Below, piece by piece: positions 18,485 through 27,114 of a DNA stretch of 64,000 nucleotides. A program made the translations under genes and the position numbers. Within the stretch, counting starts at the first letter, position 1; each line of letters starts with the position of its first letter. The stretch comes from Nostoc sp. B(2019) (GTDB lineage Bacteria; Cyanobacteriota; Cyanobacteriia; Cyanobacteriales; Nostocaceae), in the NCBI RefSeq assembly GCF_010091925.1, contig NZ_WVID01000012.1, forward strand, positions 186,001-250,000, read 5' to 3'. The notes below the pieces were generated by a model that saw only the letters and a program-made list of their open reading frames with translations, was not told the origin of the DNA and did no database searches.

Positions 18485-18590
18485 TTGTCATTAGTCATTT
18501 GTCATTTGTTATTGGTTAAGAGTCAAGGGTCAAGAGTCAAGGGGAGCCACTGCGTTGGACGGGTTTCCCGGCTTAAAGCAAGTGGCGTTC
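18485..18590. repeat. Short tandem and palindromic repeats upstream of livM
   Basis: Runs of gtcatttgtcat and caagggtcaagagtcaagg form short tandem repeats. They adjoin a nested palindrome with arms GCCACT and AGTGGC and inner CGGGtttCCCG (18546-18586), related to the one at 5839-5879. The rest of the gap up to 18747 shows nothing recognisable. Confidence 0.6.
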
Positions 18591-18747
18591 AAAAGTCAGT
18601 ATTTATTGCCCCCTTGCTCCTCTGCTCACTCCTGAGCGAATAAATTTTAGCTTAGCTTGAGGATAGTACTGTATCGCCGTTAAACCTTAGCGATTTTGTG
18701 GGAATACTATTTATTGTTGGTGTTGGGTTGTAAATAATAATTGACGT

Positions 18748-18945
18748 ATGAATTTGCTGCGACTTAGGATGCATCACTTAATCGAGCAGTTAGCCGATGA
18801 AGATTTGCAAACCATTTGGAGTGTTCTCGAAGCTTTACATTGTGACTTTTATATGCTGAAAGCAATACAACAAGTCAAGCGATCGCAGCAACCGTGGGAC
18901 ATCTTAACCCATGATGAAGCGATACGACTGTTAATGTTTTTCTGA
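18748..18945 (+). CDS. Putative antitoxin of a type II pair
   Basis: 65-residue acidic-to-neutral helical protein (LIEQLADEDLQTIWSVLEAL). I do not recognise a named family. It precedes a RelE/ParE-like gene by 45 bp on the same strand, and small helical proteins of this size in that position are usually antitoxins. A DNA-binding ribbon or helix-turn-helix is not obvious, so the assignment rests on context. Confidence 0.5.
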   Translation: MNLLRLRMHHLIEQLADEDLQTIWSVLEALHCDFYMLKAIQQVKRSQQPWDILTHDEAIRLLMFF

Positions 18946-18990
18946 ATAGGAAGCGCTTTTAGTCAGCACTATTTTTTAAGGTAACGCCTA

Positions 18991-19248
18991 GTGAGTCTGG
19001 AAGTGCGCTATGCCAGGTCTTTTTTGCTAGACCTAAAAAATTTAGAACCTGCTGCCTACGAGCGGGTGTATGATTTTGTATTTGTCGAGTTTGCTCAAAA
19101 CTGTCAGCTGCATTACCTTAAAGAACTGCGAAAGCTTGATAGTGAGGGAATTTTTCACCGCTTTACTCTAGATAATTATCTGATTGGTATAGAAATTAGA
19201 GGTGAAATTGTGAAATTTCTGCGTGTCATCCCTATGCCAGATGTTTAG
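18991..19248 (+). CDS. RelE/ParE-like toxin
   Basis: 85-residue protein that starts with GTG. The sequence follows the RelE/ParE plan: a first strand (LEVRYARSFLLDLKNL), two helices, then strands reading GIFHRFTLDNYLIGIEIRGEIVKFLRVIP. In active RelE toxins the last strands carry basic catalytic residues; here R (FHRF) and R (FLRVI) are candidates. RelE-type toxins cleave mRNA on the ribosome; ParE-type act on gyrase. Which applies is not visible. The upstream small gene is the likely antitoxin. Confidence 0.65.
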   Translation: MSLEVRYARSFLLDLKNLEPAAYERVYDFVFVEFAQNCQLHYLKELRKLDSEGIFHRFTLDNYLIGIEIRGEIVKFLRVIPMPDV

Positions 19249-19360
19249 GTTAGAGAGTTAAGCGAACACTTAAAACTGTAAACTGTATAAGGCTAGGCAG
19301 GGATCGCTATAACCTTACATTAAACTGGTTTTTGGAAAACACTTTACTTGAGATTTCCCT

Positions 19361-20947
19361 ATGGATGCTAGGGCACTTTGGCAACGATACCAAAATTGGT
19401 TATATTTCCACGAGGGATTGGGACTGTATTTAGATGTAAGTCGGATGCGGTTCGATGATACCTTTGTGGAGTCGTTGCGGCCGAAGTTTGACAAGGCGTT
19501 TGCGGATATGGCGGAACTTGAGAAGGGTGCGATCGCAAATCCCGACGAGAACCGCATGGTTGGACATTATTGGCTGCGAAACCCTGATTTAGCGCCAACT
19601 CCAGAGCTTACACAAGAAATTGTCCAAACCCTAGAACAAATCGAAGCCTTTGCTGAAAAAGTCCAAACAGGTGCTATTCATCCTCCCAGGGCAAGTCGCT
19701 TCACCGATATTATTTCTATTGGCATTGGTGGTTCCGCTCTAGGGCCCCAATTCGTCGCTGAAGCCCTCGCCCCTGATTTCCCGCCCCTGAAAATTCACTT
19801 TATCGACAATGCTGATCCCGCAGGTATTGATCGGGTTCTGACTCATTTGCGAAATAACCTCTCCAGCACTTTGGTATTGGTAATTTCCAAATCTGGAGGA
19901 ACACCGGAACCCCGCATCGGCATGATTGAAGTTAAAAAAGCCTACGCGGGCCAAAATTTGGACTTTTCTCACTATGCGGTAGCTATTACCAGCGTTGATA
20001 GCAACCTAGATAAGATAGCCAAAGCTGAAGGCTGGCTAGCCAGATTTCCCATGTATGACTGGGTAGGAGGACGCACTTCAGAAATGTCTGCTGTGGGGTT
20101 AGTACCAGCGGCATTACAGGGAATTGATGTTCGTGCCATGCTAGATGGCGCAAAAGAAATGGATGATGCTACTCGCATCCCAGATATGAAAAATAACCCA
20201 GCGGCCTTACTAGCCTTGTCTTGGTACTTTGCCGGCAATGGAAGAGGTGAAAAAGATATGGTTGTCCTACCTTACAAGGACAGCTTATTTTTATTCAGTC
20301 GCTATTTGCAACAGCTGGTGATGGAATCCTTGGGTAAGGAAAAAGACTTAGACGGTAAGGTAGTCCATCAAGGCATTGCCGTTTATGGTAACAAAGGCTC
20401 AACAGATCAACACGCTTATGTGCAGCAGTTGCGTGAGGGTGTAGCGAATTTCTTTGCTACCTTTGTTGAAGTTTTAGAAGATCATAAAGGCCCATCCCCT
20501 GAAATAGATCCGGGAGTCACTTCAGGCGATTATCTTTCCGGTTTTCTTCAAGGAACCAGACAAGCACTTTTTGAAAATCACCGTGATTCAATCACAGTCA
20601 CCATTCCCCAAGTTAACCCCCGAACTGTAGGGGCATTAATTGCTTTGTATGAGCGTGCTGTTGGTTTGTATGCTAGCTTAGTCAACGTCAACGCCTACCA
20701 TCAACCAGGGGTAGAAGCTGGCAAAAAAGCTGCCGCTGTTATTCTCGACTTGCAAACACGAGTGGTGACAGTGCTGCAAAAAGAAAAAACTGCTCTTTCC
20801 ATTGCCGACCTGGCCGATAAAGCTGGCGCATCTGACCAAATTGAGGCAATCTACAAAATTCTGCGTCATCTGCACGCTAATCAGCGGGGTGTGGTTTTGC
20901 AAGGTGATTTGGGACAACCCAGTAGTTTGACTGTTTCTGCTAGCTGA
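19361..20947 (+). CDS. pgi: Glucose-6-phosphate isomerase
   Basis: 528-residue phosphoglucose isomerase, interconverting glucose-6-phosphate and fructose-6-phosphate in glycolysis, gluconeogenesis and the oxidative pentose phosphate route. Signature blocks are visible: [24 protein letters not shown] (sugar-phosphate binding), [14 protein letters not shown], and [18 protein letters not shown] with the active-site histidine. Length fits the cyanobacterial form. The gene appears monocistronic, with a hairpin at 21011-21059 shared with the convergent neighbour. Confidence 0.95.
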   Translation: MDARALWQRYQNWLYFHEGLGLYLDVSRMRFDDTFVESLRPKFDKAFADMAELEKGAIANPDENRMVGHYWLRNPDLAPTPELTQEIVQTLEQIEAFAEKVQTGAIHPPRASRFTDIISIGIGGSALGPQFVAEALAPDFPPLKIHFIDNADPAGIDRVLTHLRNNLSSTLVLVISKSGGTPEPRIGMIEVKKAYAGQNLDFSHYAVAITSVDSNLDKIAKAEGWLARFPMYDWVGGRTSEMSAVGLVPAALQGIDVRAMLDGAKEMDDATRIPDMKNNPAALLALSWYFAGNGRGEKDMVVLPYKDSLFLFSRYLQQLVMESLGKEKDLDGKVVHQGIAVYGNKGSTDQHAYVQQLREGVANFFATFVEVLEDHKGPSPEIDPGVTSGDYLSGFLQGTRQALFENHRDSITVTIPQVNPRTVGALIALYERAVGLYASLVNVNAYHQPGVEAGKKAAAVILDLQTRVVTVLQKEKTALSIADLADKAGASDQIEAIYKILRHLHANQRGVVLQGDLGQPSSLTVSAS

Positions 20948-21010
20948 TAAGCATAAGTTTTACATCACAGTTGAATTTCAGTATTGTTGCTAATGCAACG
21001 ATTTTGTATG

Positions 21011-21059
21011 GTTAAGCATCCTTGTTTGAAGTGCAAACTTTAGTACTGGGATGCTTAAC
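21011..21059. terminator. Hairpin between convergent pgi and the 386-residue gene
   Basis: Arms GTTAAGCATCC and GGATGCTTAAC pair perfectly around a 27-base loop. It lies 64 bp past the pgi stop and overlaps the stop codon of the minus-strand gene at 21055, so it may end both transcripts. Confidence 0.5.
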
Positions 21060-22215
21060 TATTTCTATCTTTCGCCAAAGTTAATTTCTCAAGCAATTCA
21101 GCCTTGAGTTTCTGAAAGTAATTAGCAGCATCTTTCAAACCTGAAGCTTTAGCATAGCGAATCAAAGGTTCTATTAGCCAAGCTTCTGTGGGAGTCATTT
21201 GGGGTTTTAGTGTACCGAGGCGCAAATTCAAGTCTAGCCATTGCAAACTAGAAGGAATATGCTCAGCGTGTTCTCGACAGGTTTCTATAACTTGAGTGAA
21301 AATTACCTCAAAATCTTCTTGCAAATCATAGACTTTTACCATTTGCCCAACCCGAAATACTTGATAGACTAATTCACGCATTCGGATTTCATGAGAAGAT
21401 TCCAGAATGTCTTTGACTGTTAAGACTTTAAAATTGCCTCTAGAATCAATCGCCCAAATCTGTCCCAGCAAATTACAGACGAGATTTACCAATGCCTTAT
21501 CAAATTCTAGGCGAGTAGCGGAACTGGTGGGAGCCTCTTCAAACCAGCCTCCTCTTCCAACCAAAATCTCACAGCAGCGTTCTCTAGTGCTAGCATCTCC
21601 CCCAGCAATCTGAGTTCGTCCTTTTGACCCTGGTCGATAAATGGTTTCAGACCCACTTCCTTCCCGTAGTCCAGTTTGGATTGTTATCCCACGCAGGAAT
21701 CGACAGACTATTTGAGGCATTTTAGAGGGCCAAAGGTCTGGTAAACGGCCAAAAAGTGTAGCTTCTTCGATTTTTTCAATAAAAATTTGTCGAAACCGCT
21801 GAAAATAGATGCCATTAGAACAGAAGACGAACAAGGGAAACGATGTGGCTGGCTGCAATAGCTTTTCTTGTTCTTCAATCAGCACTAATAACTCTACAAG
21901 GGTGGTGATTACGTTTAAGAGTTGGTCAGGATTGGGACAGACAAGAACCACTTCTGGTAGAAAACCAGACCGATAGCAAGTGAGTAGGTCGGGTTTGAGG
22001 ATTGAATGTGTGGGGATAGATTGGATTCCTTGAGGTGTGGCGATCGCAATTTTACCACTCTGCCTCAAGGAGGAAGCACTAACAGACCCTCGTCGTTCTA
22101 TAAAATAGACGTGATCATCTATCTGCGTTAGCTGTTTTGTTAAATGATAGAAAAAACCGACTCCTAACGCTCCAGTTGGTAAGATTCCTATACTGTTTGA
22201 AATTAAGGAACTCAT
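21055..22215 (-). CDS. Uncharacterised protein with Rossmann-like N-terminus
   Basis: 386-residue cytoplasmic protein. The N-terminus (SIGILPTGALGVGFFYHLTKQL) resembles the nucleotide-binding turn of ketopantoate-reductase-like dehydrogenases, and VYFIERRGSV could be the second strand. A later segment VVLVCPNPDQLLNVITTLVEL continues such a fold. No catalytic signature of PanE is recognisable, so a reductase function is a guess. The gene starts 3 bp after the stop of a tandem-ACT protein, so the two are surely co-transcribed; the ACT protein may sense an amino acid for it. Confidence 0.6.
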   Translation of the reverse strand: MSSLISNSIGILPTGALGVGFFYHLTKQLTQIDDHVYFIERRGSVSASSLRQSGKIAIATPQGIQSIPTHSILKPDLLTCYRSGFLPEVVLVCPNPDQLLNVITTLVELLVLIEEQEKLLQPATSFPLFVFCSNGIYFQRFRQIFIEKIEEATLFGRLPDLWPSKMPQIVCRFLRGITIQTGLREGSGSETIYRPGSKGRTQIAGGDASTRERCCEILVGRGGWFEEAPTSSATRLEFDKALVNLVCNLLGQIWAIDSRGNFKVLTVKDILESSHEIRMRELVYQVFRVGQMVKVYDLQEDFEVIFTQVIETCREHAEHIPSSLQWLDLNLRLGTLKPQMTPTEAWLIEPLIRYAKASGLKDAANYFQKLKAELLEKLTLAKDRNS

Positions 22216-22218
22216 ACC

Positions 22219-22629
22219 TCAATTCTCTGTGAGTTCGGCAAGCACTTGACAAGCCTTGCCTAAATCGGAAACTTTGACCATTAGGCGCATATTTTCACCA
22301 GGCTGGACATTACTCCCGTAAATATATTCAATATTAATTTTGGCAGCCGCCAGAGCATGACTCAACAAAGCTAGTTGACCGGGATTATCTGTTAATTCAA
22401 TGGCTAAAACATCTGCCTCAATCACATAAAATCCCTCTTTTACCAAAAGGGTTTTACAGTTAGTAGGATCGCTAGCCACCAGACGAATAACACCCTGGTC
22501 TATGCTGTCGAGCAGGGAAATCGCCTCAATATTAATTCGCTCTTTGGCAATCGTAGTGCTGACGGCAGCTAGGCGACCGGGGTAGTTTTCCAGTGCTACT
22601 GTCAGTTGACGTTGGATTTTAAAGTGCAT
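22219..22629 (-). CDS. Tandem ACT-domain protein
   Basis: 136-residue protein made of two ACT domains: about residues 6-65 (LTVALENYPGRLAAVSTTIAKERINIEAISL) and 72-133 (VLAIELTDNPGQLALLSHALAAAKINIEYIYG). ACT domains bind amino acids and regulate enzymes or transcription. No enzymatic domain is attached. The 386-residue gene follows after 3 bp and is the obvious functional partner. Confidence 0.85.
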   Translation of the reverse strand: MHFKIQRQLTVALENYPGRLAAVSTTIAKERINIEAISLLDSIDQGVIRLVASDPTNCKTLLVKEGFYVIEADVLAIELTDNPGQLALLSHALAAAKINIEYIYGSNVQPGENMRLMVKVSDLGKACQVLAELTEN

Positions 22630-22715
22630 ACATAAAAGAAGGCTTTGACCTATGGTCTTGTTTAATTATCTCACTTTGCTGTCATCTTAGTTAGAGACGG
22701 CGATAAATAAGAAAT

Positions 22716-22813
22716 GAACCACGGAGGCACAAAGACACAGAGGTAAGAAAAGAGATATTTTGTACTAGCTTGGGTTAATTGGTAAGTCGCGTAGTTAAAA
22801 GCGATCGCTTTTA
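22716..22813. repeat. Direct repeat, left copy
   Basis: Left copy of a roughly 100-bp imperfect direct repeat; the right copy is 23595-23700. Both start with GAACC(a/g)C(g/a)GAGGC, continue through GAGGTAAG and end with GTAAGTCGCGTAG and a GCGATCGC. Read on the minus strand, the last part of the left copy encodes KSDRF, a stop, then LRDL, matching the C-terminus of the nuclease encoded at 23646-25115. Confidence 0.6.
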
Positions 22814-22864
22814 CCTTCCCGTAAAATAAAGCTAAGGCAGCATTAGCAAGTAGAGTTAATTACT

Positions 22865-23182
22865 ATGGCTGAATCAACCGCAAAACAACCTGCACGTCGA
22901 GGCAGAATATTCCCAGAACGCACTTTACCACCAGAAGAACTTGCTAGACGCAAAGCTGAAGATGAAGTATTTTATCGGCGTTGTCGGGCAATTTTTGAGC
23001 GTGTGCGTCCCGATTTGATCAAAGAACACTATGGCTGGTATATTGCTGTAGAGCCGGATAGTGGTGATTATTTGATTGATGTTGATAAAATGCAAGCTCA
23101 TAAAAAAGCCCTTGAAAAGTACTCAGATATTAGACATTGTGTATTCTGCTTGAATGAGACGGGGACGACTGGCACAATATGA
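22865..23182 (+). CDS. Uncharacterised 105-residue protein
   Basis: Charged soluble protein with a basic N-terminus (KQPARRGRIFPERTLPPEELARRKAEDEVFYRRCRAIFERV). The middle reads LIKEHYGWYIAVEPDSGDYLIDVDK, followed by a basic helix. The C-terminal part (HCVFCLNETG) has a CxxC-like pair. Its stop overlaps the ATG of the aspartic-protease-like gene by 4 bp (ATGA), so the two are translationally coupled. Such pairs recur in cyanobacteria, but I know no assigned function. Confidence 0.65.
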   Translation: MAESTAKQPARRGRIFPERTLPPEELARRKAEDEVFYRRCRAIFERVRPDLIKEHYGWYIAVEPDSGDYLIDVDKMQAHKKALEKYSDIRHCVFCLNETGTTGTI

Positions 23183-23541
23183 TTCTGGGTAGCTTTGGGG
23201 ATAATGGGCAACTATTTTTTGAAATTGATTTGATTACATCTGATGGATTAAATTTGCCTGTGGATGTCATGTTAGATACTGGCTTCACAGGCTTTATGGC
23301 AATTAATAAACAAGATTTAGATGGGCTGGACTGGGCTTACATGGGTGAGGAATCTCTACGAACTGCTAAAGGAGAATCAAGATTTGATATTTATTTAGGT
23401 AACGTGATATTAAACGAACAGGAGTATGAAATTAATGTTTATGTAGGGAATGAACTTACAGAAGTCTTGTTAGGTTCAGAGTGGCTAAAAATTCTGCCGT
23501 TGGTAGTTAATTACCAGGCTGGTATATTGACTTTGGGATAG
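23179..23541 (+). CDS. Retropepsin-like (clan AA) aspartic protease-like protein
   Basis: 120-residue single-lobe aspartic-protease fold. The catalytic motif is DTGFTG (VDVMLDTGFTGFMAIN, Asp at about 33), the second conserved block is LGSEWLKILPLVVNY. Single-lobe members act as homodimers, as in retroviral proteases. No transmembrane segment or signal peptide is visible, so it is likely cytoplasmic. It overlaps the preceding 105-residue gene by 4 bp; both lie between the direct repeats. Substrate unknown. Confidence 0.75.
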   Translation: MILGSFGDNGQLFFEIDLITSDGLNLPVDVMLDTGFTGFMAINKQDLDGLDWAYMGEESLRTAKGESRFDIYLGNVILNEQEYEINVYVGNELTEVLLGSEWLKILPLVVNYQAGILTLG

Positions 23542-23594
23542 TCGCGATGTCTGACGACAAAACGTTTAACGTCTACGCACTCCATTTCTAAAAC

Positions 23595-23700
23595 GAACCG
23601 CAGAGGCGCAGAGAACGCAGAGGTAAGATACAAGAGAGTATTGCACTATATTGTAATAATTAGTAAGTCGCGTAGATAGTAAAAGCGATCGCTCTTTTTA
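23595..23700. repeat. Direct repeat, right copy
   Basis: Right copy of the direct repeat described at 22716-22813. Its right half is the last 18 codons or so of the minus-strand nuclease gene (KSDRFYYLRDLLI and stop at 23646). Relative to it the left copy carries a 3-base deletion and several substitutions. Confidence 0.6.
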
Positions 23701-25115
23701 TCTCGTCCTAAGTAGCCTGTTAAGGGTGAGGAAAGTTCTATCACTAAATCGTGAACTACTTCGTCAAGTAGCTTGGGATGATGAGTGGCATTGTAATGAA
23801 CACGAATTTCTGTAACCGTGAAACTCTGATGTGTCGTTTTTGAACTTTCGTTGTCTTGTTCAGATAGTTCTTTGACTGCTGTGATAATGTGCGATCGCAA
23901 CTTAATCTCTCTCTCAGCTTTCTCAATATATTCATCAATTTTATAGTCAATTTGCCCAGGTTCTAGATATTGCTGTAATTCAACTAAATTTATAGCACCT
24001 GGATATTTTGCTTTAAATTGAACTAGTTTTTGTAAAGTCATAGCATTAATAATACTTACTTTCCATTTTTGAGCGGCTTTTAGTATATCCGCAGATGGAT
24101 TACCAGGCCCAATTACTAACTTTGCTGAATCAAGAAATTGATCAGCACCTAAATGCATTCCGCCTAACTTAATTAATTCTTCAACTGTACCGCTAGGAAT
24201 AAGCCTACCCGCTTTACACTCGCAAACAATAGGGTAAGGTTTTGAACAAAATAAATCTAAGCCCCCAGCGCCACCTTTATAAGCATTTTCAACCTTGAAT
24301 CCTAAAAACTCCAGACTGTGACGTGCAATGTTTTCAAAATCTGTACCAGCTTGGTAGTTGGTTTTTTTCTCCTCTACCTCGATGCTGCGATCGCCTAATT
24401 TTGCAATATCATGTATCCAGGCTAAATCTGGATCGAGTTGCTTAATCAGCTTGTCACTACTCCAGCCCAAAAAGACTTTGATATCGTGATCTAATTCTTT
24501 AGCTGCTGGTTGGCTAATGGTTAGAGATGCGATCGCACTCTGTAATTCTTCTAATTCAGGATGTAGTGGTGGCCGTCGATATTCTAGTTGATGCTTGCGT
24601 TGGGCGAAGGTGCGATCGTTTAATACTGGAAAATCGTAAAATACCCTAATCTGTTGAGGTAAAGGCACAAAATGACGCTCTTGAATATATACCGGCATCT
24701 CAATCTGCTGAGGCAACAAATACACACGCAGATAAGCTAGGAAAATATAAGGACGTTTTGATAGTTGTTGTTGTAATGCTTCTGTCGTCCAAATAGTTAA
24801 CTGTGATAATTGCTCAAATGATTGAGAATCATCCAACATTTGGCATAGATCGCACTTTGCCCAAGCTTTAATAAAAACTCTTTGAGAATATGAGTTAGCG
24901 ATAACCTTTTGAGCAATGGGCGAAAAGGTTGAGCGGTAAGAATTATCATGTAACAAGTTAACCGGGATATTGCCTGAATAAAGAGCAAATTTATGACCTG
25001 GGTTAATCAATTTTCGAGGTATTGCTGCAATCATTCGCCCTTGAATTAATGCTTCAATGTCGGGAGCAGGTAGACAAAGTGCGTTGTCAATCAATACTGA
25101 TTCCCTCATACTCAA
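23646..25115 (-). CDS. PD-(D/E)XK nuclease-like protein of a putative defence operon
   Basis: 489-residue protein. Residues about 253-345 hold a restriction-endonuclease-like core: an acidic residue in GTDFENIARHSLEFLGF (Glu261), then Asp287 in GGLDLF and Glu299-Cys-Lys301 in IVCECKAG, the D-X11-EXK arrangement of PD-(D/E)XK nucleases. Residues 1-245 form an uncharacterised N-terminal region; 345-489 are helical and charged. The start overlaps the stop of the ATPase gene by 4 bp, so it is the third gene of a wHTH-ATPase-nuclease operon. I infer DNA cleavage; it is not a recognised restriction enzyme family. Confidence 0.75.
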   Translation of the reverse strand: MSMRESVLIDNALCLPAPDIEALIQGRMIAAIPRKLINPGHKFALYSGNIPVNLLHDNSYRSTFSPIAQKVIANSYSQRVFIKAWAKCDLCQMLDDSQSFEQLSQLTIWTTEALQQQLSKRPYIFLAYLRVYLLPQQIEMPVYIQERHFVPLPQQIRVFYDFPVLNDRTFAQRKHQLEYRRPPLHPELEELQSAIASLTISQPAAKELDHDIKVFLGWSSDKLIKQLDPDLAWIHDIAKLGDRSIEVEEKKTNYQAGTDFENIARHSLEFLGFKVENAYKGGAGGLDLFCSKPYPIVCECKAGRLIPSGTVEELIKLGGMHLGADQFLDSAKLVIGPGNPSADILKAAQKWKVSIINAMTLQKLVQFKAKYPGAINLVELQQYLEPGQIDYKIDEYIEKAEREIKLRSHIITAVKELSEQDNESSKTTHQSFTVTEIRVHYNATHHPKLLDEVVHDLVIELSSPLTGYLGRDKKSDRFYYLRDLLIITI

Positions 25116-27064
25116 TTAAACAACTCATCCAAATCATCCGTGTTATCTGCTTCACTAATACTGGAAGCATTTAGGAAGTCTTCTATTAGCTTAATATCAT
25201 CATCATCATTAACAGCTGGCATTTGACCAGAGGGATTACTCAAAATTTCTCGTAATAAAGGATTCTCAAAAGTGATCTGCTTCTGAGAGATAAAATCAAA
25301 AACCTGTTCTTCAGTTAATTTATAGTTTATACATTTCTTACAAACAGACCGCACTGTTAATAGTGGTCGAATTTGCTCCTCTATCAAATCCACATTTTCA
25401 CCTCCTTTTTCTGATATAAGTTGATTGAGTAACTTATATGCTTCTGAATTCTTTTTAATTTGTTCTATTTTAAATTTAGAACGAACTAAACAACCACGAG
25501 ACAGTTCAAATGTTTCGTAGTCAGTCAAACGTTTTAATCCTGCCGTTAATGTAAATTGAGAAGATTGTATTACAGCTACACCAATCTTTACCTCTTTACC
25601 ATTCTCTGTGCCGATGATTTTGAAGTTGATAAAATCTCTATTTTGTATTTTTGGTTTGATATCTTTTGTAATGTCTTCAATCATTACTCCTTCTACAATT
25701 TGACCTTTTAAAGTTTCAAAGCCAAAATAGATAGCTTTAGCAATTAGTAAACTATCCTCTAGATAATTTCCAATATCTGCTTCATTTTCACGCTTTAAGG
25801 CAAGTTCAAAGCGCTCAATTGGATCAGCAGGTAATAGTTCTTCATAAACTTTAAAGTTTTCAGCACACCATTTCAAAGCTTCCCTGACAGTTGGCTTTCC
25901 TTTACCAAACTCTTTCAGTTGGCTTTCTTCAAATGGGTAGACTGGATAAGGCGGTAATAAATTCCTTGTCTCGTAAAAATCTTTCAGCCAAAGCGTCACT
26001 AATTCAATTAAATAATTTGTATCGATATGTTTTAAATCTATCGGTTTCCGTCGCGTGTATTTTGACACTCTATCTGGCGTACCACCAGGCATTTCATTTA
26101 CCTTCATTGTCCATGTAACAGGCAGCATAACTGTGATAATAACAACCCCTTGGCTAATTTCTGAGTGTTCGAGAGTATCATGCAGACGCTTCACTAGATC
26201 AGCAATTACCAGTTCTGTTGGTAGGCCATCATCAGTAGAGTTATTCTTGACATCTATCTCGTCAAAACAAATAATAATTGGGTTATATGAACTTACTAAA
26301 TTCAACAATTGCTGAATATTTTTTAGGGCTTCAGCTTCCCTATCTTGACTGCTTTTGGTAAGATTGGGTAATCCCAAAGTATCAGCGTTAAATTGGGCTA
26401 ACTCCTCACCAGATAACCATTTGATGGCAAAAGGTGACTGAGTTTCTGAAAGCGTCCACAAAATAGCCCGGACAATATAAGGGTCTACATTTTGTTTCTT
26501 TCTAAGAACTTGTTTTTGCAGAGCATCTATTAAATTCTTATTCATAGCCAAAGTCTTTGTATAAGCTTGGTCAAATTTTTTGACTAGCTCTGCCGGAGTC
26601 TGAGGATTTCCACTTCCAGCTTCGTTTGCCATAGCAGCTGCCACTTCCTGCCACTGCATAACTCCTTGACTACCAGTTTTGCTCAGACTATCTGCTAAGG
26701 TTCGCTGGAATTGGTACTTAATTAGATTTAAATCTGTATAATTATTGACACCTGCATAAACGAAAAAAGCACCACCCTCGCGTTCTAGCCGATGGCGAAT
26801 GCGGCTGAGAAGGTGGGTTTTACCAACTCCTTGTTGTGCAGTTATAGCAATTGAAGTCACTTTATCTTGGCTAGATTGACTTGTTCGTACTAGTTGAATT
26901 GCCTGAAAAACTGCATCAGAAGCATGGGCGTTTAAAGTAGGTATGTCAGGGAAATTCTTCCCCCATATATCTTGTTCTTTGACAATACCGGCGTTAGTAA
27001 ATGGATTGTGACTTTGAATGGCAGCGTTTACAGCTTCTATGGGAGAAACAGGGATATTTGTCAT
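25112..27064 (-). CDS. AAA-type P-loop ATPase of a putative defence operon
   Basis: 650-residue ATPase. Walker A is GVGKTH (Gly79-Val-Gly-Lys82-Thr83) and Walker B is IIICFDEID (Asp269, Glu270). A following strand VVIITVMLPVTW is the probable sensor-1 region, and the arginines in YTRRKP could serve in trans. The C-terminal 200 residues (from about 450) are an uncharacterised alpha/beta region with KIGVAVIQSS, then an acidic tail. Size and layout suggest a loader or motor that handles DNA. It lies 50 bp after the winged-helix gene and overlaps the nuclease gene by 4 bp. Confidence 0.8.
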   Translation of the reverse strand: MTNIPVSPIEAVNAAIQSHNPFTNAGIVKEQDIWGKNFPDIPTLNAHASDAVFQAIQLVRTSQSSQDKVTSIAITAQQGVGKTHLLSRIRHRLEREGGAFFVYAGVNNYTDLNLIKYQFQRTLADSLSKTGSQGVMQWQEVAAAMANEAGSGNPQTPAELVKKFDQAYTKTLAMNKNLIDALQKQVLRKKQNVDPYIVRAILWTLSETQSPFAIKWLSGEELAQFNADTLGLPNLTKSSQDREAEALKNIQQLLNLVSSYNPIIICFDEIDVKNNSTDDGLPTELVIADLVKRLHDTLEHSEISQGVVIITVMLPVTWTMKVNEMPGGTPDRVSKYTRRKPIDLKHIDTNYLIELVTLWLKDFYETRNLLPPYPVYPFEESQLKEFGKGKPTVREALKWCAENFKVYEELLPADPIERFELALKRENEADIGNYLEDSLLIAKAIYFGFETLKGQIVEGVMIEDITKDIKPKIQNRDFINFKIIGTENGKEVKIGVAVIQSSQFTLTAGLKRLTDYETFELSRGCLVRSKFKIEQIKKNSEAYKLLNQLISEKGGENVDLIEEQIRPLLTVRSVCKKCINYKLTEEQVFDFISQKQITFENPLLREILSNPSGQMPAVNDDDDIKLIEDFLNASSISEADNTDDLDELFN

Positions 27065-27114
27065 AGTGATTCTATATAGTGTGAGGAACTACAAGGGCAT
27101 TCGTGGCAATCTGA

